64,000 nucleotides of DNA, taken from contig NZ_CP073104.1 in assembly GCF_018138145.1 (NCBI RefSeq), positions 6,718,731-6,782,730 on the forward strand, in the 5' to 3' direction. Source of the DNA: Pseudomonas sp. SCA2728.1_7 (GTDB lineage Bacteria > Pseudomonadota > Gammaproteobacteria > Pseudomonadales > Pseudomonadaceae). The position numbers and the translations under genes are program-made. The notes under the pieces were generated by a model. The model was not told where the DNA came from and ran no database searches. It saw nothing but the letters and a program-made list of their open reading frames with translations. Positions 38,569 to 47,234 of the stretch are shown here, in pieces (position 1 is the stretch's first letter; every line of letters begins with the position of its first letter).

Positions 38569-38726
38569 CCCCTCACCCCAGCCCTCTCCCCCAAGGGGGC
38601 GAGGGGGAAGGGAGCCGATTGTGGGCTGTTCAAAACTTGAGTTCGGCTCGATATACCAGGTCGGTGTAGCTCGAAAAAACAACTCGGTCAGTCCCCTCTC
38701 CCTCTGGGAGAGGGTTAGGGTGAGGG
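38569..38726. repeat. Nested-palindrome element, diverged copy
   Basis: Left end cctcaccccagccctctccc, right end ggagagggttagggtgaggg, inverted relative to each other. The inner inverted pair is weak here (ggtcggtgtagctcg). Lies between the AbrB-family gene and the convergent flavoprotein gene. Confidence 0.88.
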
Positions 38727-38753
38727 CTTTTGCTCTACGTGGTCGATGCGGCG

Positions 38754-39530
38754 CTAGCGGATGTGTGCGTCGAAGCCTTCGCTATCCGGCGCGATATCGC
38801 TCTTCAACGTCAAAGCAGGGATCTCATATTCCCCCGCATTCTGCTGCCGAAACCCGATCGGCCGCGCACTCCACAACTCATCCAGCCGCCGCCCCAACTC
38901 ATCACAAGTCTCCGCATACCGCGCCGCATCCATCCGACTGGTCCGATACACCACAAACGGTGGCACCACTTCAAAACCGGGGTAATACAAAATCCCGTGC
39001 TGAATCGGGAACAGCAAATCATCCATCGGCCCATTAATCCCACGCGGCGCATAGTGCGATTCCCAGCCACCAGTGGTGACCATCAACATCGCCCGTTTGC
39101 CTTTCATTTTCCCTTCGCCATAACGCTCGCCCCAACGGCTGTCGGAGTGTTCGCCGACGCCGTAGGCAAAGCCATAGGCATACACACGATCAACCCAGCC
39201 TTTGAGAATCGCCGGCATGGTGAACCACCACAGCGGAAACTGCAGAATCAGCGCGTCAGCCCACAGCAGTTTCTCCTGCTCACGGGCGATGTCGGCAGCC
39301 TGAGTGCCTTCGGCGTACGCGACTTTCGAGTCGAGCGAGGCGTGGAACGGTTTCGTCGCATCGCGCTCAGGGGCGTCGTCGGCGTCGAGGCTGGCTTTCC
39401 AGTTCATTGCGTAGAGGTCGGAGACCTGCACAGTGTGGCCGGCGGCTTGCAGGCGCTGGACGCTGAAGTCGCGCAGCGAGCCATTGAGGGACGTCGGTTC
39501 AGGGTGGGCGTAAACCAGTAAAACTTTCAT
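38754..39530 (-). CDS. NAD(P)H-dependent flavodoxin-fold oxidoreductase (quinone-reductase-like)
   Basis: 258 aa. Starts VLLVYAHPEPTSLNGSLRD, the FMN/FAD phosphate loop of the NQO1/KefF/MdaB group, with LILQFPLWWFTMPAILKGW as the second cofactor segment and ATGGWES-like sequence (VTTGGWESHYAP). Probably a two-electron quinone or nitro reductase. Divergent from a LysR gene 61 bases away, a common arrangement for this family. Confidence 0.87.
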   Translation of the reverse strand: MKVLLVYAHPEPTSLNGSLRDFSVQRLQAAGHTVQVSDLYAMNWKASLDADDAPERDATKPFHASLDSKVAYAEGTQAADIAREQEKLLWADALILQFPLWWFTMPAILKGWVDRVYAYGFAYGVGEHSDSRWGERYGEGKMKGKRAMLMVTTGGWESHYAPRGINGPMDDLLFPIQHGILYYPGFEVVPPFVVYRTSRMDAARYAETCDELGRRLDELWSARPIGFRQQNAGEYEIPALTLKSDIAPDSEGFDAHIR

Positions 39531-39591
39531 GTTGAAGCTCCGTTAGCTGAGTGACTGCAGGATCGGCGTTCAACCGGTATATTGGAAATGA

Positions 39592-40509
39592 ATGTCTGAT
39601 ATGTCTGGTATAGCCATGAATAATTTGAGACGACTGGATATCAATCTGCTGCTGACCCTCGATGTGTTGCTGTCGGAGCACAACGTCACCCGCGCGGCGC
39701 AGCGCCTGAACCTGTCGCAGCCTTCGGTGAGTGTGCATCTGGCCAAGTTGCGCGACATCTTTGGTGATCCGCTGCTGTTGCCCGGGCCGCGTGGCATGCG
39801 CCCGACGGCACGCGCCGATGAATTGCGCGAGCCATTGCGCGAAGCGTTGGAGGCGTTGGAAAGGGCGGTGGCGCCAGCCAGTGCGTTCGACCCGGCGCTG
39901 GCGACCCACACCTGGAAGATCGCCGCGACCGATTACGGCGAGTCGACGGTGGTGTTGCCGGCGCTGAGCAGTTTGCGCGAACAGGCGCCGGGCACGCGTC
40001 TGGCGGTGATCGATCTGACGCCGGCGCATCTGGTCAAGCAGGCCGAGCAGGGCGTGTTCGATCTGGCGCTGCACATCAGCGAAGATGCGCCGCCGGAGCT
40101 GCATCGACGTCCGCTGTTTACCGAACGTTATGTGCTGGCCGGTCGAGTCGGCCATCCGGGGCTGAAGTCTGCGCCCACGCGCAAACAGTTCTGCGCGCTG
40201 GAGCACGTGATGGTGTCGCGCGAGGGCGGGGGCTTTTTCGGGGTGACCGACCGGGCGTTGGCCGATGTTGGGCTGATGCGCAAAGTGGTGTTGTCGGTGC
40301 CGCACTTTCTGATGGCGATGTCGGTGTTGGCCAGCACCGATCTGGTGGCGATGCTGCCGTCACGCCTGGTGCGCGGCAACCCGGCGTTGCAAGTGGTCGA
40401 CGCGCCGCTGGAAGTGCCGGGTTACGAGATGGCGATGTTCTGGGGCGAACGTTCGCATCGTGATCCGGCGCACAAATGGCTGCGCGAGCAATTGCTGGCG
40501 TCGGTCTGA
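39592..40509 (+). CDS. LysR family transcriptional regulator
   Basis: 305 aa. HTH segment LLLTLDVLLSEHNVTRAAQR with QPSVSVHLAKLRDIFGDPLL, the NodD/PcaQ-like subgroup. Probable regulator of the divergent flavoprotein gene. Three in-frame ATG codons (39592, 39601, 39616) compete as starts; none has a strong ribosome site. Confidence 0.87.
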   Translation: MSDMSGIAMNNLRRLDINLLLTLDVLLSEHNVTRAAQRLNLSQPSVSVHLAKLRDIFGDPLLLPGPRGMRPTARADELREPLREALEALERAVAPASAFDPALATHTWKIAATDYGESTVVLPALSSLREQAPGTRLAVIDLTPAHLVKQAEQGVFDLALHISEDAPPELHRRPLFTERYVLAGRVGHPGLKSAPTRKQFCALEHVMVSREGGGFFGVTDRALADVGLMRKVVLSVPHFLMAMSVLASTDLVAMLPSRLVRGNPALQVVDAPLEVPGYEMAMFWGERSHRDPAHKWLREQLLASV

Positions 40510-40516
40510 GGCGCTG

Positions 40517-40585
40517 TCAGGCGTGGCCGAGGGCAATCGCGAACGACACAACGATCATGCACGCGAACGCAAAATTGAGATTCAT
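40517..40585 (-). CDS. Possible 22-aa hydrophobic microprotein
   Basis: ATG 40585 opens a 22-codon frame beginning MNLNFAFACMIVVSFAIA and ending GHA, nearly all of it one transmembrane-length hydrophobic segment. Upstream on the same strand, AGGATG precedes a four-codon frame (MNTS) whose stop overlaps this ATG as ATGA. The gap between the LysR and DeoR genes is otherwise empty. Too short for statistics; the coherent composition is the evidence. Confidence 0.4.
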   Translation of the reverse strand: MNLNFAFACMIVVSFAIALGHA

Positions 40586-40759
40586 GAGGTGTTCATCCTG
40601 AGCCTTTTAGAAGTGCGGCCATTCTGAACAGGTTGAAAGCAAAGAAAAAATTCGCCTTGTTGATTCCAATGATCGAAACAATTGATACCTCGCCAGTTTG
40701 TGTTTGTTCAAGGCTTTCGCTACTCTCGCAAAAACCTGCAATTACAAGCATAAACAGGC

Positions 40760-41551
40760 ATGACCATGCACGATCACTCAGCGGCAGAACTGCCATCCCT
40801 GCGTCGACAGAAAATCCTTTTGCTCCTCGAACGCGACGGCAAAGTCATGGCGTCCGAGTTGAGCCAGCACTTCGCAGTGTCCGAAGACACCATTCGCCGC
40901 GACCTCGCCGAACTGGACGCTGCCGGGTTGGTGCAACGCGTGCACGGCGGCGCGCTGCCGCGTCCGAAGGACTCCGGCAAGGATTACTTCACGCGGCTGG
41001 ACGAGACGGATGAGGTGAAAATTCGCCTGGCGCAGCGGGCGGCGCAGGAGATTGATGACGGGCAGATTGTGCTGTTCGATTCCGGCTCAACCACGTTGCA
41101 GGTCGCGCGCTCGTTGCGTGCAGGTATCAGCATCACGGCGGTGACCGCTTCACCGATGACGGCGATTGCCTTGTCTGAATTCAAGGGTGTGAAAGTGATT
41201 CTCGCTGGCGGCCAGTTGAACCCGCGAACGATGGCGGCGGGTGGGCATGAGGCGCTGCGGTTGCTGGCCGGGATCAGGGCGGATCTGGCGATTACCGGGG
41301 TGTGTGCGATTCATCCGGAAGTGGGGATTACTTCGCTGCATTTTGATGAAGTGCCGGTTAAGCAGGCGATGCTGGAGGGCGCAACGCGGGTGATTGCGGT
41401 GACTTCGGCGGACAAGTTGGGAGCGGTGGAGCCGTTTGTGGTGGCGCCGTGTACGCGCCTGCATACGCTGATTACCGAGCGGCACGTGGCGTCGGGGAGT
41501 GTCGAGGATTATCGGCGGTTGGGGATTGTGGTGGAGCAACTCCCGGATTGA
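40760..41551 (+). CDS. DeoR/GlpR family transcriptional regulator
   Basis: 263 aa. DeoR HTH near the N-terminus (LRRQKILLLLERDGKVMASE then SEDTIRRDLAELDAAGLVQR VHGGA is the signature), followed by a DeoRC sensor domain with FDSGSTTLQVARSL and TGVCAIHPEVGIT. Usually senses a phosphorylated sugar or related metabolite. It is convergent with the second puuB-like gene, so it need not control it. Confidence 0.88.
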   Translation: MTMHDHSAAELPSLRRQKILLLLERDGKVMASELSQHFAVSEDTIRRDLAELDAAGLVQRVHGGALPRPKDSGKDYFTRLDETDEVKIRLAQRAAQEIDDGQIVLFDSGSTTLQVARSLRAGISITAVTASPMTAIALSEFKGVKVILAGGQLNPRTMAAGGHEALRLLAGIRADLAITGVCAIHPEVGITSLHFDEVPVKQAMLEGATRVIAVTSADKLGAVEPFVVAPCTRLHTLITERHVASGSVEDYRRLGIVVEQLPD

Positions 41552-41569
41552 ATTTTTGCTGGATTTGAG

Positions 41570-41648
41570 GGCCTCTTCGCGAGCAGGCTCACTCCTACAG
41601 GGGATCGCATTCCAAAATGTAGGAGTGAGCCTGCTCGCGATAGGGCCA
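41570..41648. repeat. REPIN (taggagtgag subtype)
   Basis: Inverted REP pair between the convergent DeoR and puuB-like genes, in place of a terminator. Confidence 0.95.
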
Positions 41649-41654
41649 ATGCAA

Positions 41655-42938
41655 TCACCGCAACTTTTCGAGCATCTGGTAGTACCACATCCCGGCAGCC
41701 AGTAACGGATTGCCGAGCAAATCCCCCATCGGCACACGAATGTGCTGACACGCGGCAAACGTATCGAACTGCTCCATTTGCCCGGTGATCGCCCGGCTCA
41801 TGATTTCGCCCATGATGTGCGTCGTTGCGATGCCGTGCCCCGAGTAGCCCTGGCAATACCAGACGTTGTCCGAGAGCTTGCCCAGTTGCGGGATGCGGTT
41901 GATGACGATGCCCATCGCGCAGCTCCACTGGTAATCGATCTGCACGCCTTTGAGCGCCGGGAAGGTCTGCTCGATGCACGGGCGCAGTTCGGCGGCGATG
42001 TCCCGTGAATCCTTGCCGCTGTAGTTGGCGCCGCCACCGAACAGCAAGCGGCCGTCGGCAGTGAGGCGGTAGTAGTCGAGGACGAAGCGGCAATCGTACA
42101 CCGCCAGATCTTCCGGGTTGATCTGCTTGGCCAGATCGCCGAGCGGCGCGGTGGTGACAATGCCGCCCATGGCCGGGAAAATCTTGCCCTTGAGCTGCCC
42201 CGGTTCGAGCTTGTGATAGACGTCGCCGGCGAGCATCACCTGATTGGCATCGATCTGGCCGTGAGCCGTGCGTACGCCCGGCGTAGCGCCGTGAATAATC
42301 TCCAGCACTTCGCTGTTTTCGAAGATCAGCGCCCCCAGACTATCCGCCGCCCGCGCTTCACCGATGCACAGGTTGAGCGGGTGCAGATGCATGTTGCGGG
42401 TGTTCTTGATTGCGCCGTGGTAGAGATCGCTTTGCAGCAGGTCACGCACTTGGCTGCGGTCGAGCAGACTGACCTCATCGCCCAGTCCACGGCGCACTGC
42501 TTCTTCGTAATCCTTGCGCAAGTCAGTCATGTGACTGGGCTTGTACGCCGCGTGTAAATGGCCATGTTTGAGGTCGCACTGAATGGCGTATTTCTCGACG
42601 CGTTGCTGGATGATTTCGTGTCCGCGCCAGCGCAGGTGCCAGATGAAATCATCGACCTCGTCGCCGAGTTTCGGACGCATCTGTTTGCGCATTGCGCCGT
42701 CGCCGGAAAGGCTGCCGGTGACTTGGCCGCCATTGCGGCCGGTGGCGCCCCAGCCGATCTTCTGGCTTTCGACGATGGCGACTTTCAGGCCTTTTTCAGC
42801 GAGTTCGACGGCGGTGGCGACGCCGGTGAAGCCGCCGCCGATGATCACCACGTCGACCTTGTGCCGGCCTTGCAGGGTCGGGTAGTCGGTGTCCTGGTTG
42901 AGGGTGGCGGTGTAGTAGGAATTGCAGCGTTCGGTCAT
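41655..42938 (-). CDS. FAD-dependent amine oxidoreductase, PuuB paralogue
   Basis: 427 aa, the same length as the puuB gene at 30344. FAD motif VVIIGGGFTGVATAVELAEK, GATGRNGGQVTGSLSGD, and GYSGHGIATTHIMGEIM. The N-terminus CNSYYTATLNQDTDYPTL parallels that of PuuB. Probably oxidises a gamma-glutamylated amine. Transcribed after the puuA-like gene at 43086-44450 with a REPIN between them. Substrate may differ from putrescine. Confidence 0.88.
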   Translation of the reverse strand: MTERCNSYYTATLNQDTDYPTLQGRHKVDVVIIGGGFTGVATAVELAEKGLKVAIVESQKIGWGATGRNGGQVTGSLSGDGAMRKQMRPKLGDEVDDFIWHLRWRGHEIIQQRVEKYAIQCDLKHGHLHAAYKPSHMTDLRKDYEEAVRRGLGDEVSLLDRSQVRDLLQSDLYHGAIKNTRNMHLHPLNLCIGEARAADSLGALIFENSEVLEIIHGATPGVRTAHGQIDANQVMLAGDVYHKLEPGQLKGKIFPAMGGIVTTAPLGDLAKQINPEDLAVYDCRFVLDYYRLTADGRLLFGGGANYSGKDSRDIAAELRPCIEQTFPALKGVQIDYQWSCAMGIVINRIPQLGKLSDNVWYCQGYSGHGIATTHIMGEIMSRAITGQMEQFDTFAACQHIRVPMGDLLGNPLLAAGMWYYQMLEKLR

Positions 42939-42978
42939 GTCAGTGTCCACACGAATTCTTAGGTTGTACGCGGTCCCT

Positions 42979-43070
42979 TGTAGGAGTGAGCCTGCTCGCG
43001 ATAGCGGTGTGTTATTCACAGATGGTTTGACTGACATGGCCTCATCGCGAGCAGGCTCACTCCTACAGGG
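42979..43070. repeat. REPIN (taggagtgag subtype)
   Basis: Inverted REP pair in the spacer between the puuA-like and puuB-like genes of the second module; it could set different mRNA levels for the two. Confidence 0.95.
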
Positions 43071-43085
43071 GGTAGGGGTGAGTCT

Positions 43086-44450
43086 TCAGGCCTCGGTGAG
43101 ATACCAGCGCCAATCCTGCTCACCCACCTCGGCCATGAACTGCCGATACTCGGCACGCTTCACCGCCAGATACACCCCGAGAAATTCCTGCCCCAAGGCA
43201 TCCCGCGCCCATACCGAATTCTCCAGCGCTTGCAGCGAGGTCAGCCAATCAGTCGGCAGCAATTCCTTCGCCTGCGCATAACCATTGCCTTCAACCGGCG
43301 CACCCGGATCAAGGTCTTCACGAATACCACGATGAATCCCGGCAAGGATCGCCGCCGCTGCCAGATAGGGGTTGGCGTCGGCGCCGCAGATGCGGTGTTC
43401 GATGTGCCGAGTGTTGGCCGGGCCGCCCGGAACGCGCAGGCTTACGGTGCGGTTGTCGACGCCCCAGGTCGGCGCGAGCGGCGCGTAGCTGTTGGCCTGA
43501 AAGCGCCGGTACGAGTTGGCGTTCGGACAGAACAGCAGCAATGAATCCAGCAAGGAGGCGAGCATGCCGCCAATCGCTGTGCGCAGCAGCGGCGTGCCGG
43601 CCGGGTCTTCCGAGGCAAAGAGGTTACGTCCCTCGCCATCGGCCAGACTCACGTGCATGTGCATGCCAGTGCCCGCCAGATCATCGAACGGCTTGGCCAT
43701 GAACGTTGCCTGCATGCCGTGCTTGTGGGCGATGGCTTTGACCAGACGTTTGTAGCGCACAGCCTGGTCCATCGCCTCCAGCGCGTCGCCATGTTCGAGG
43801 GTGATTTCCACCTGGCCCGGCGCGTACTCGGAGATCGCCGTGCGCGCCGGAATGCCGTGCAGTTTGCAGGCGCTGTAGAGGTCGGCGAGGAACGGTTCGA
43901 TCTGTTCCAGCTCACGCAAACCGTAAACCTGGGTGTGTCGCGGTCGACCACCGTCAGCGTCCAGTGCCGGTTGCGGGCGGCCGTTGTGATCGCGTTTGGC
44001 GTCGAGCAGATAGAACTCCAGTTCACACGCCATCACCGGGTAATAACCCTCGGATTTGAGGCCGTCGATGACCTTGATCAGCAGGTGGCGTGGGTCAGCG
44101 ATGCTGGCTGGCATGCCCTCGGTCGGGTGCATGCTGACCTGCACGGCGGCGGTCGGAATCTGCCGCCACGGCAGGCGCACCAGGCTGCCTTCCAGCGGGT
44201 AGGCGCGGCAGTCGATATCGCCGACGTCCCAGACCAGACCGGAGTTTTCGACGTCTTCACCCTGCACGGTCAGACCGAGAATAGTGCTCGGTAGCGGCCG
44301 GCCGCTTTCGTACACAGCGAGCAGTTCTTCACGGTGCAACAGCTTGCCGCGCGGCACGCCGTTGGCGTCGAGGATGAACAGTTCGATCATGTCGATATCG
44401 GGGTTCTGTTCAAGGAACAGGCGTGCGTCTTCGATGGCTGCGAATTTCAT
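43086..44450 (-). CDS. Glutamine-synthetase-family ligase, PuuA paralogue
   Basis: 454 aa. ELFILDANGVPRGKL, CELEFYLLD, SEYAPGQVEITLEH, KPFDDLAGTGMHMHVS, NANSYRRFQ and HRICGADANPYL, matching PuuA/PauA and not GlnA. Likely gamma-glutamylates an amine. With the downstream PuuB-like oxidase it forms a two-gene module lacking its own PuuC and PuuD. ATG 44450 is preferred over TTG 44456. Confidence 0.88.
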   Translation of the reverse strand: MKFAAIEDARLFLEQNPDIDMIELFILDANGVPRGKLLHREELLAVYESGRPLPSTILGLTVQGEDVENSGLVWDVGDIDCRAYPLEGSLVRLPWRQIPTAAVQVSMHPTEGMPASIADPRHLLIKVIDGLKSEGYYPVMACELEFYLLDAKRDHNGRPQPALDADGGRPRHTQVYGLRELEQIEPFLADLYSACKLHGIPARTAISEYAPGQVEITLEHGDALEAMDQAVRYKRLVKAIAHKHGMQATFMAKPFDDLAGTGMHMHVSLADGEGRNLFASEDPAGTPLLRTAIGGMLASLLDSLLLFCPNANSYRRFQANSYAPLAPTWGVDNRTVSLRVPGGPANTRHIEHRICGADANPYLAAAAILAGIHRGIREDLDPGAPVEGNGYAQAKELLPTDWLTSLQALENSVWARDALGQEFLGVYLAVKRAEYRQFMAEVGEQDWRWYLTEA

Positions 44451-44579
44451 AATCAATCACTCACGATGGCGCCGCACGGGCGCGCAGATTCGGGCCGGAC
44501 ACGACGCGGCAATAGGCGTGGCGGTCCTGGCAGGGATATCAAGAAGCAGGGGACTGTCGCGGTTCTTTAACGGACGCGA

Positions 44580-44669
44580 TCAGACAGACCGGGCGATATC
44601 CGGCGGGCGCGCGGAGTGACGCAGCTTGGAACGGCGCAGGGCCATGGGGAGATTGACGATACGATTCAT
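44580..44669 (-). CDS. Possible 29-aa leader peptide
   Basis: ATG 44669 opens a 29-codon frame starting MNRIVNLPMALRRSKLRHSA, basic and without a membrane segment, ending 130 bases before the puuA-like gene. An AGGGGCGG ribosome-site-like sequence precedes it. It overlaps the stop of the frame below by ATGA. Could be chance. Confidence 0.3.
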   Translation of the reverse strand: MNRIVNLPMALRRSKLRHSARPPDIARSV

Positions 44670-44743
44670 ACGCCGCCCCTGTGAGAGAGGGCGCGCAGGG
44701 TAGAGACGTTCAACGATTTTCGTTGTTGTGGTGACGTACTCAT
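44666..44743 (-). CDS. Possible 25-aa leader peptide coupled to the next mini-ORF
   Basis: ATG 44743 opens a 25-codon frame beginning MSTSPQQRKSLNVSTLRALS; its TGA overlaps the ATG at 44669 in the arrangement GTATGA. Two overlapping tiny frames in the leader of an amine-utilisation gene suggest translational control, but no stalling motif is evident. Confidence 0.3.
   Translation of the reverse strand: MSTSPQQRKSLNVSTLRALSHRGGV
44711..44725. promoter_or_regulatory. Palindrome in the leader of the second puuA/puuB module
   Basis: Perfect CAACGA ttt TCGTTG. A weaker hairpin (TTTCCG ttgg CGGAAA, 44752-44767) lies just upstream. Both sit where an operator for this module would be expected. The rest of the 400-base gap 44451-44858 shows nothing further. 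Confidence 0.4.
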
Positions 44744-44858
44744 AACGCGTGTTTCCGTTGGCGGAAAACGTCGGTGGCGGGCTGAGCCGCCGACCGGTGT
44801 GCCCGGATAGTAAGGGGGAATTCGCGGGCGTGTAAACGGGAGATTCGCAGGCCAGGGT

Positions 44859-46202
44859 TCAACGCATCAGGTGAAAGCCCAGCCCGGCGAGGGCGCAAAC
44901 GATCAACACACTGATCACGCCGCGCTTGAAAACGAACAGCGCCAACGCCGCCGCAACCGCCAGCATCAGCGAAAACAGATCCAGCGCCCCGGCAAAACCG
45001 TTCGGCCAGAACACGTGATAAGCGAAAAAACACGCCAGGTTCAGGATCACCCCGACCACAGCAGCGGTGATCGCCGTCAGCGGTGCGGTGAACTTCAGTT
45101 CGTTGTGCGTCGATTCCACCAACGGCCCACCGGCGAGGATGAACAGAAACGAGGGCAGGAAGGTGAACCAGGTCACCAACGTTGCCGCCAGCGCCCCGGT
45201 GGCAAAGGCATGTTCGGGGCCGAACGCCGGTTGCACGTAGGCGCCGACGAAACCGACGAACGCCACCACCATGATCAGCGGGCCGGGGGTGGTTTCACCG
45301 AGGGCGAGGCCGTCGATCATCTGCGTTGGCGTCAACCAGCCGTAATGCCCGACGGCGCCCTGATAGACGTAAGGCAGCACCGCGTAAGCGCCACCAAAGG
45401 TAAGCAGCGCGGCTTTGGTGAAGAACCAGGCCATTTGCGTGAAGGTGCCGTCCCAGCCGAACAATGCTGTCAATAACGCCATCGGCAAACACCAGAGCAC
45501 TGCGCCGATCAACCCCAGGCGCAGCAGCTTCGGCAGGCTGAAACGGGCATGTTCGGGCGCCGGCGTATCGTCGTCGATCAACGCCGCGCCGAAGGATTTC
45601 TCGCTGTTGCGCGCACCCGCGTTGCTGAACCGCTGAGGGGCGAATCGCCCGCCCAGATAGCCGATCAATGCAGCCCCGAGGACGATCAAGGGGAAGGGCA
45701 CATTGAAGGCGAAAATCGCCACGAACGATGCCCCGGCAATCGCCCACAGCCAGGCATTCTTCAATGCACGCGCGCCGATGCGATGCGCGGCGTGTAACAC
45801 AATCGCGGTGATCGCCGGTTTGATCCCGTAAAACACCCCGGCCACCGTCGGCACGTCACCGAAGGCGATGTACAGCCACGACAATCCAATCAGAATGAAC
45901 AACGACGGCAACACAAACAGCGCACCGGCGATGACTCCGCCCCAGGTGCGATGCAGCAGCCAGCCGATGTACGTCGCTAATTGCTGAGCCTCGGGGCCGG
46001 GCAGCAACATGCAGTAGTTGAGTGCGTGCAGGAAACGCTTTTCGGAAATCCAGCGCCGGCGCTCGACCAGTTCCTGATGCATGATCGCGATCTGCCCGGC
46101 CGGCCCGCCGAAACCGATGCAGCCGAGTTTCAGCCAAAAGCGCCAGGCCTGGCGCAGGGTGACGGGATCGGGGCGGGGCAGGTTGTTCGGCGCTGTGCTC
46201 AA
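44859..46202 (-). CDS. chrA: Chromate efflux transporter
   Basis: 447 aa, long-chain CHR family with two homologous halves: FWLKLGCIGFGGPAGQIAIM at the front and WFFTKAALLTFGGAYAVLPY in the second half, plus LPGPEAQQLATYIG and LGETTPGPLIMVVAFVGF. Exports chromate across the inner membrane. The start is TTG 46202 with GGAG six bases upstream. No chrB regulator is beside it, as is usual for chromosomal chrA in pseudomonads. Confidence 0.9.
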   Translation of the reverse strand: MSTAPNNLPRPDPVTLRQAWRFWLKLGCIGFGGPAGQIAIMHQELVERRRWISEKRFLHALNYCMLLPGPEAQQLATYIGWLLHRTWGGVIAGALFVLPSLFILIGLSWLYIAFGDVPTVAGVFYGIKPAITAIVLHAAHRIGARALKNAWLWAIAGASFVAIFAFNVPFPLIVLGAALIGYLGGRFAPQRFSNAGARNSEKSFGAALIDDDTPAPEHARFSLPKLLRLGLIGAVLWCLPMALLTALFGWDGTFTQMAWFFTKAALLTFGGAYAVLPYVYQGAVGHYGWLTPTQMIDGLALGETTPGPLIMVVAFVGFVGAYVQPAFGPEHAFATGALAATLVTWFTFLPSFLFILAGGPLVESTHNELKFTAPLTAITAAVVGVILNLACFFAYHVFWPNGFAGALDLFSLMLAVAAALALFVFKRGVISVLIVCALAGLGFHLMR

Positions 46203-46255
46203 GCGAGACTCCGGAGTTGGGTCCTGGCGGAGTGGCTATCTAATCAGACTTTCAA

Positions 46256-46508
46256 CCCTCACCCCAGCCCTCTCCCAGAGGGAGAGGGGGCCGACCGAGG
46301 TGTCTTGCGTTATCCATCGACCTGAAAGATCGAGTCGATTATGGATTTGATGGTCACCCGAAGGGGCCGACCGAGGTGTCTTGTGTTATCCATCGACCTG
46401 AAAGATCCCATCGATTATGGATTCACCACAACTCCTTCACGTCGGCGTACTTCTGCAATATCCCCCAATCAGTCCCCTCTCCCTCCGGGAGAGGGCTAGG
46501 GTGAGGGG
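46256..46508. repeat. Nested-palindrome element with partial internal duplication
   Basis: Left end ccctcaccccagccctctcc, right end gggagagggctagggtgag. The interior block gaccgaggtgtcttg ... gattatggatt occurs twice (about 46289 and 46366) with a deletion between, like an array in its first stage. Fills the 316-base gap between chrA and moaE. Confidence 0.92.
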
Positions 46509-46518
46509 CTTTTGCTTT

Positions 46519-46983
46519 TCAGGCGTGCGCCAGACTCCAGCGCAACGCCGCATCCCGATCACTCTCACGGCCCTCGACCCAGTGAGAACCCTCAGGCGTA
46601 CTCTCACGCTTCCAGAACGGCGCACGGGTCTTGAGCACGTCCATGATGAACGCGCAGGCCTCGAACGCCATATGCCGGTGCTTGCTGCTGACCCCGACAA
46701 ACACGATCGGCTCGCACACCGATAACGCGCCGACCCGATGCACAATCTCCACCCCCAACAGCGGCCAGCGCTCACGGGCTTCTTCGGCGATCTGCTTGAG
46801 GGCTTTTTCGGTCATCCCCGGATAGTGCTCAAGATACAGTTCATTCACGCTCTGGCCAATATTCAGATCACGCACATAACCAATGAAATTCACCACCGCG
46901 CCCACCCGTGGATTGCGCGCGTGCAGATCAGCAGTCAACTGGCCGACATCGAAGCTTTTGTGCTGGACTCGAATCGTCATCAT
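46519..46983 (-). CDS. moaE: Molybdopterin synthase catalytic subunit
   Basis: 154 aa. VGAVVNFIGYVRD, LYLEHYPGMTEKAL, IVHRVGALSV, VGVSSKHRHMAFEACAFIMD and RAPFWKRE are the MoaE signatures, including the catalytic Lys regions. It transfers sulfur from MoaD to cPMP. Start overlaps the moaD stop (TGATG). Confidence 0.95.
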   Translation of the reverse strand: MMTIRVQHKSFDVGQLTADLHARNPRVGAVVNFIGYVRDLNIGQSVNELYLEHYPGMTEKALKQIAEEARERWPLLGVEIVHRVGALSVCEPIVFVGVSSKHRHMAFEACAFIMDVLKTRAPFWKRESTPEGSHWVEGRESDRDAALRWSLAHA

Positions 46984-47234
46984 CAACCCCCGGTGACCGG
47001 CGGGAAAAACGCGATTTCATCGAAATCCTCAATCACCTGACTCGGCTGACACAACTCCTGATTCACGGCGCACATCAGATTCCCGGCACCGAGCACTTCG
47101 CGCCACAGAGCATCGCGCTGCATCAGCATCTGCCGCACATCTTCAACACAGCCCAAAGCCTCAGTCAGCGGGATTTTTTCACCACCCAGATTGAGCCGGT
47201 CACGGTAGCTGGCGAAGTAGTTGATCAGGATCAT
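46983..47234 (-). CDS. moaD: Molybdopterin synthase sulfur carrier subunit
   Basis: 83 aa, ubiquitin-like, ending [11 protein letters not shown] with the C-terminal Gly-Gly that carries the thiocarboxylate. Starts [14 protein letters not shown]. Overlaps moaC by 4 bases. Confidence 0.94.
   Translation of the reverse strand: MILINYFASYRDRLNLGGEKIPLTEALGCVEDVRQMLMQRDALWREVLGAGNLMCAVNQELCQPSQVIEDFDEIAFFPPVTGG

Noticed and set aside
38730..39521. ORF of 263 codons opposite the flavoprotein gene
   Set aside because: Shadow of a clearly assigned flavodoxin-fold gene with ribosome site.
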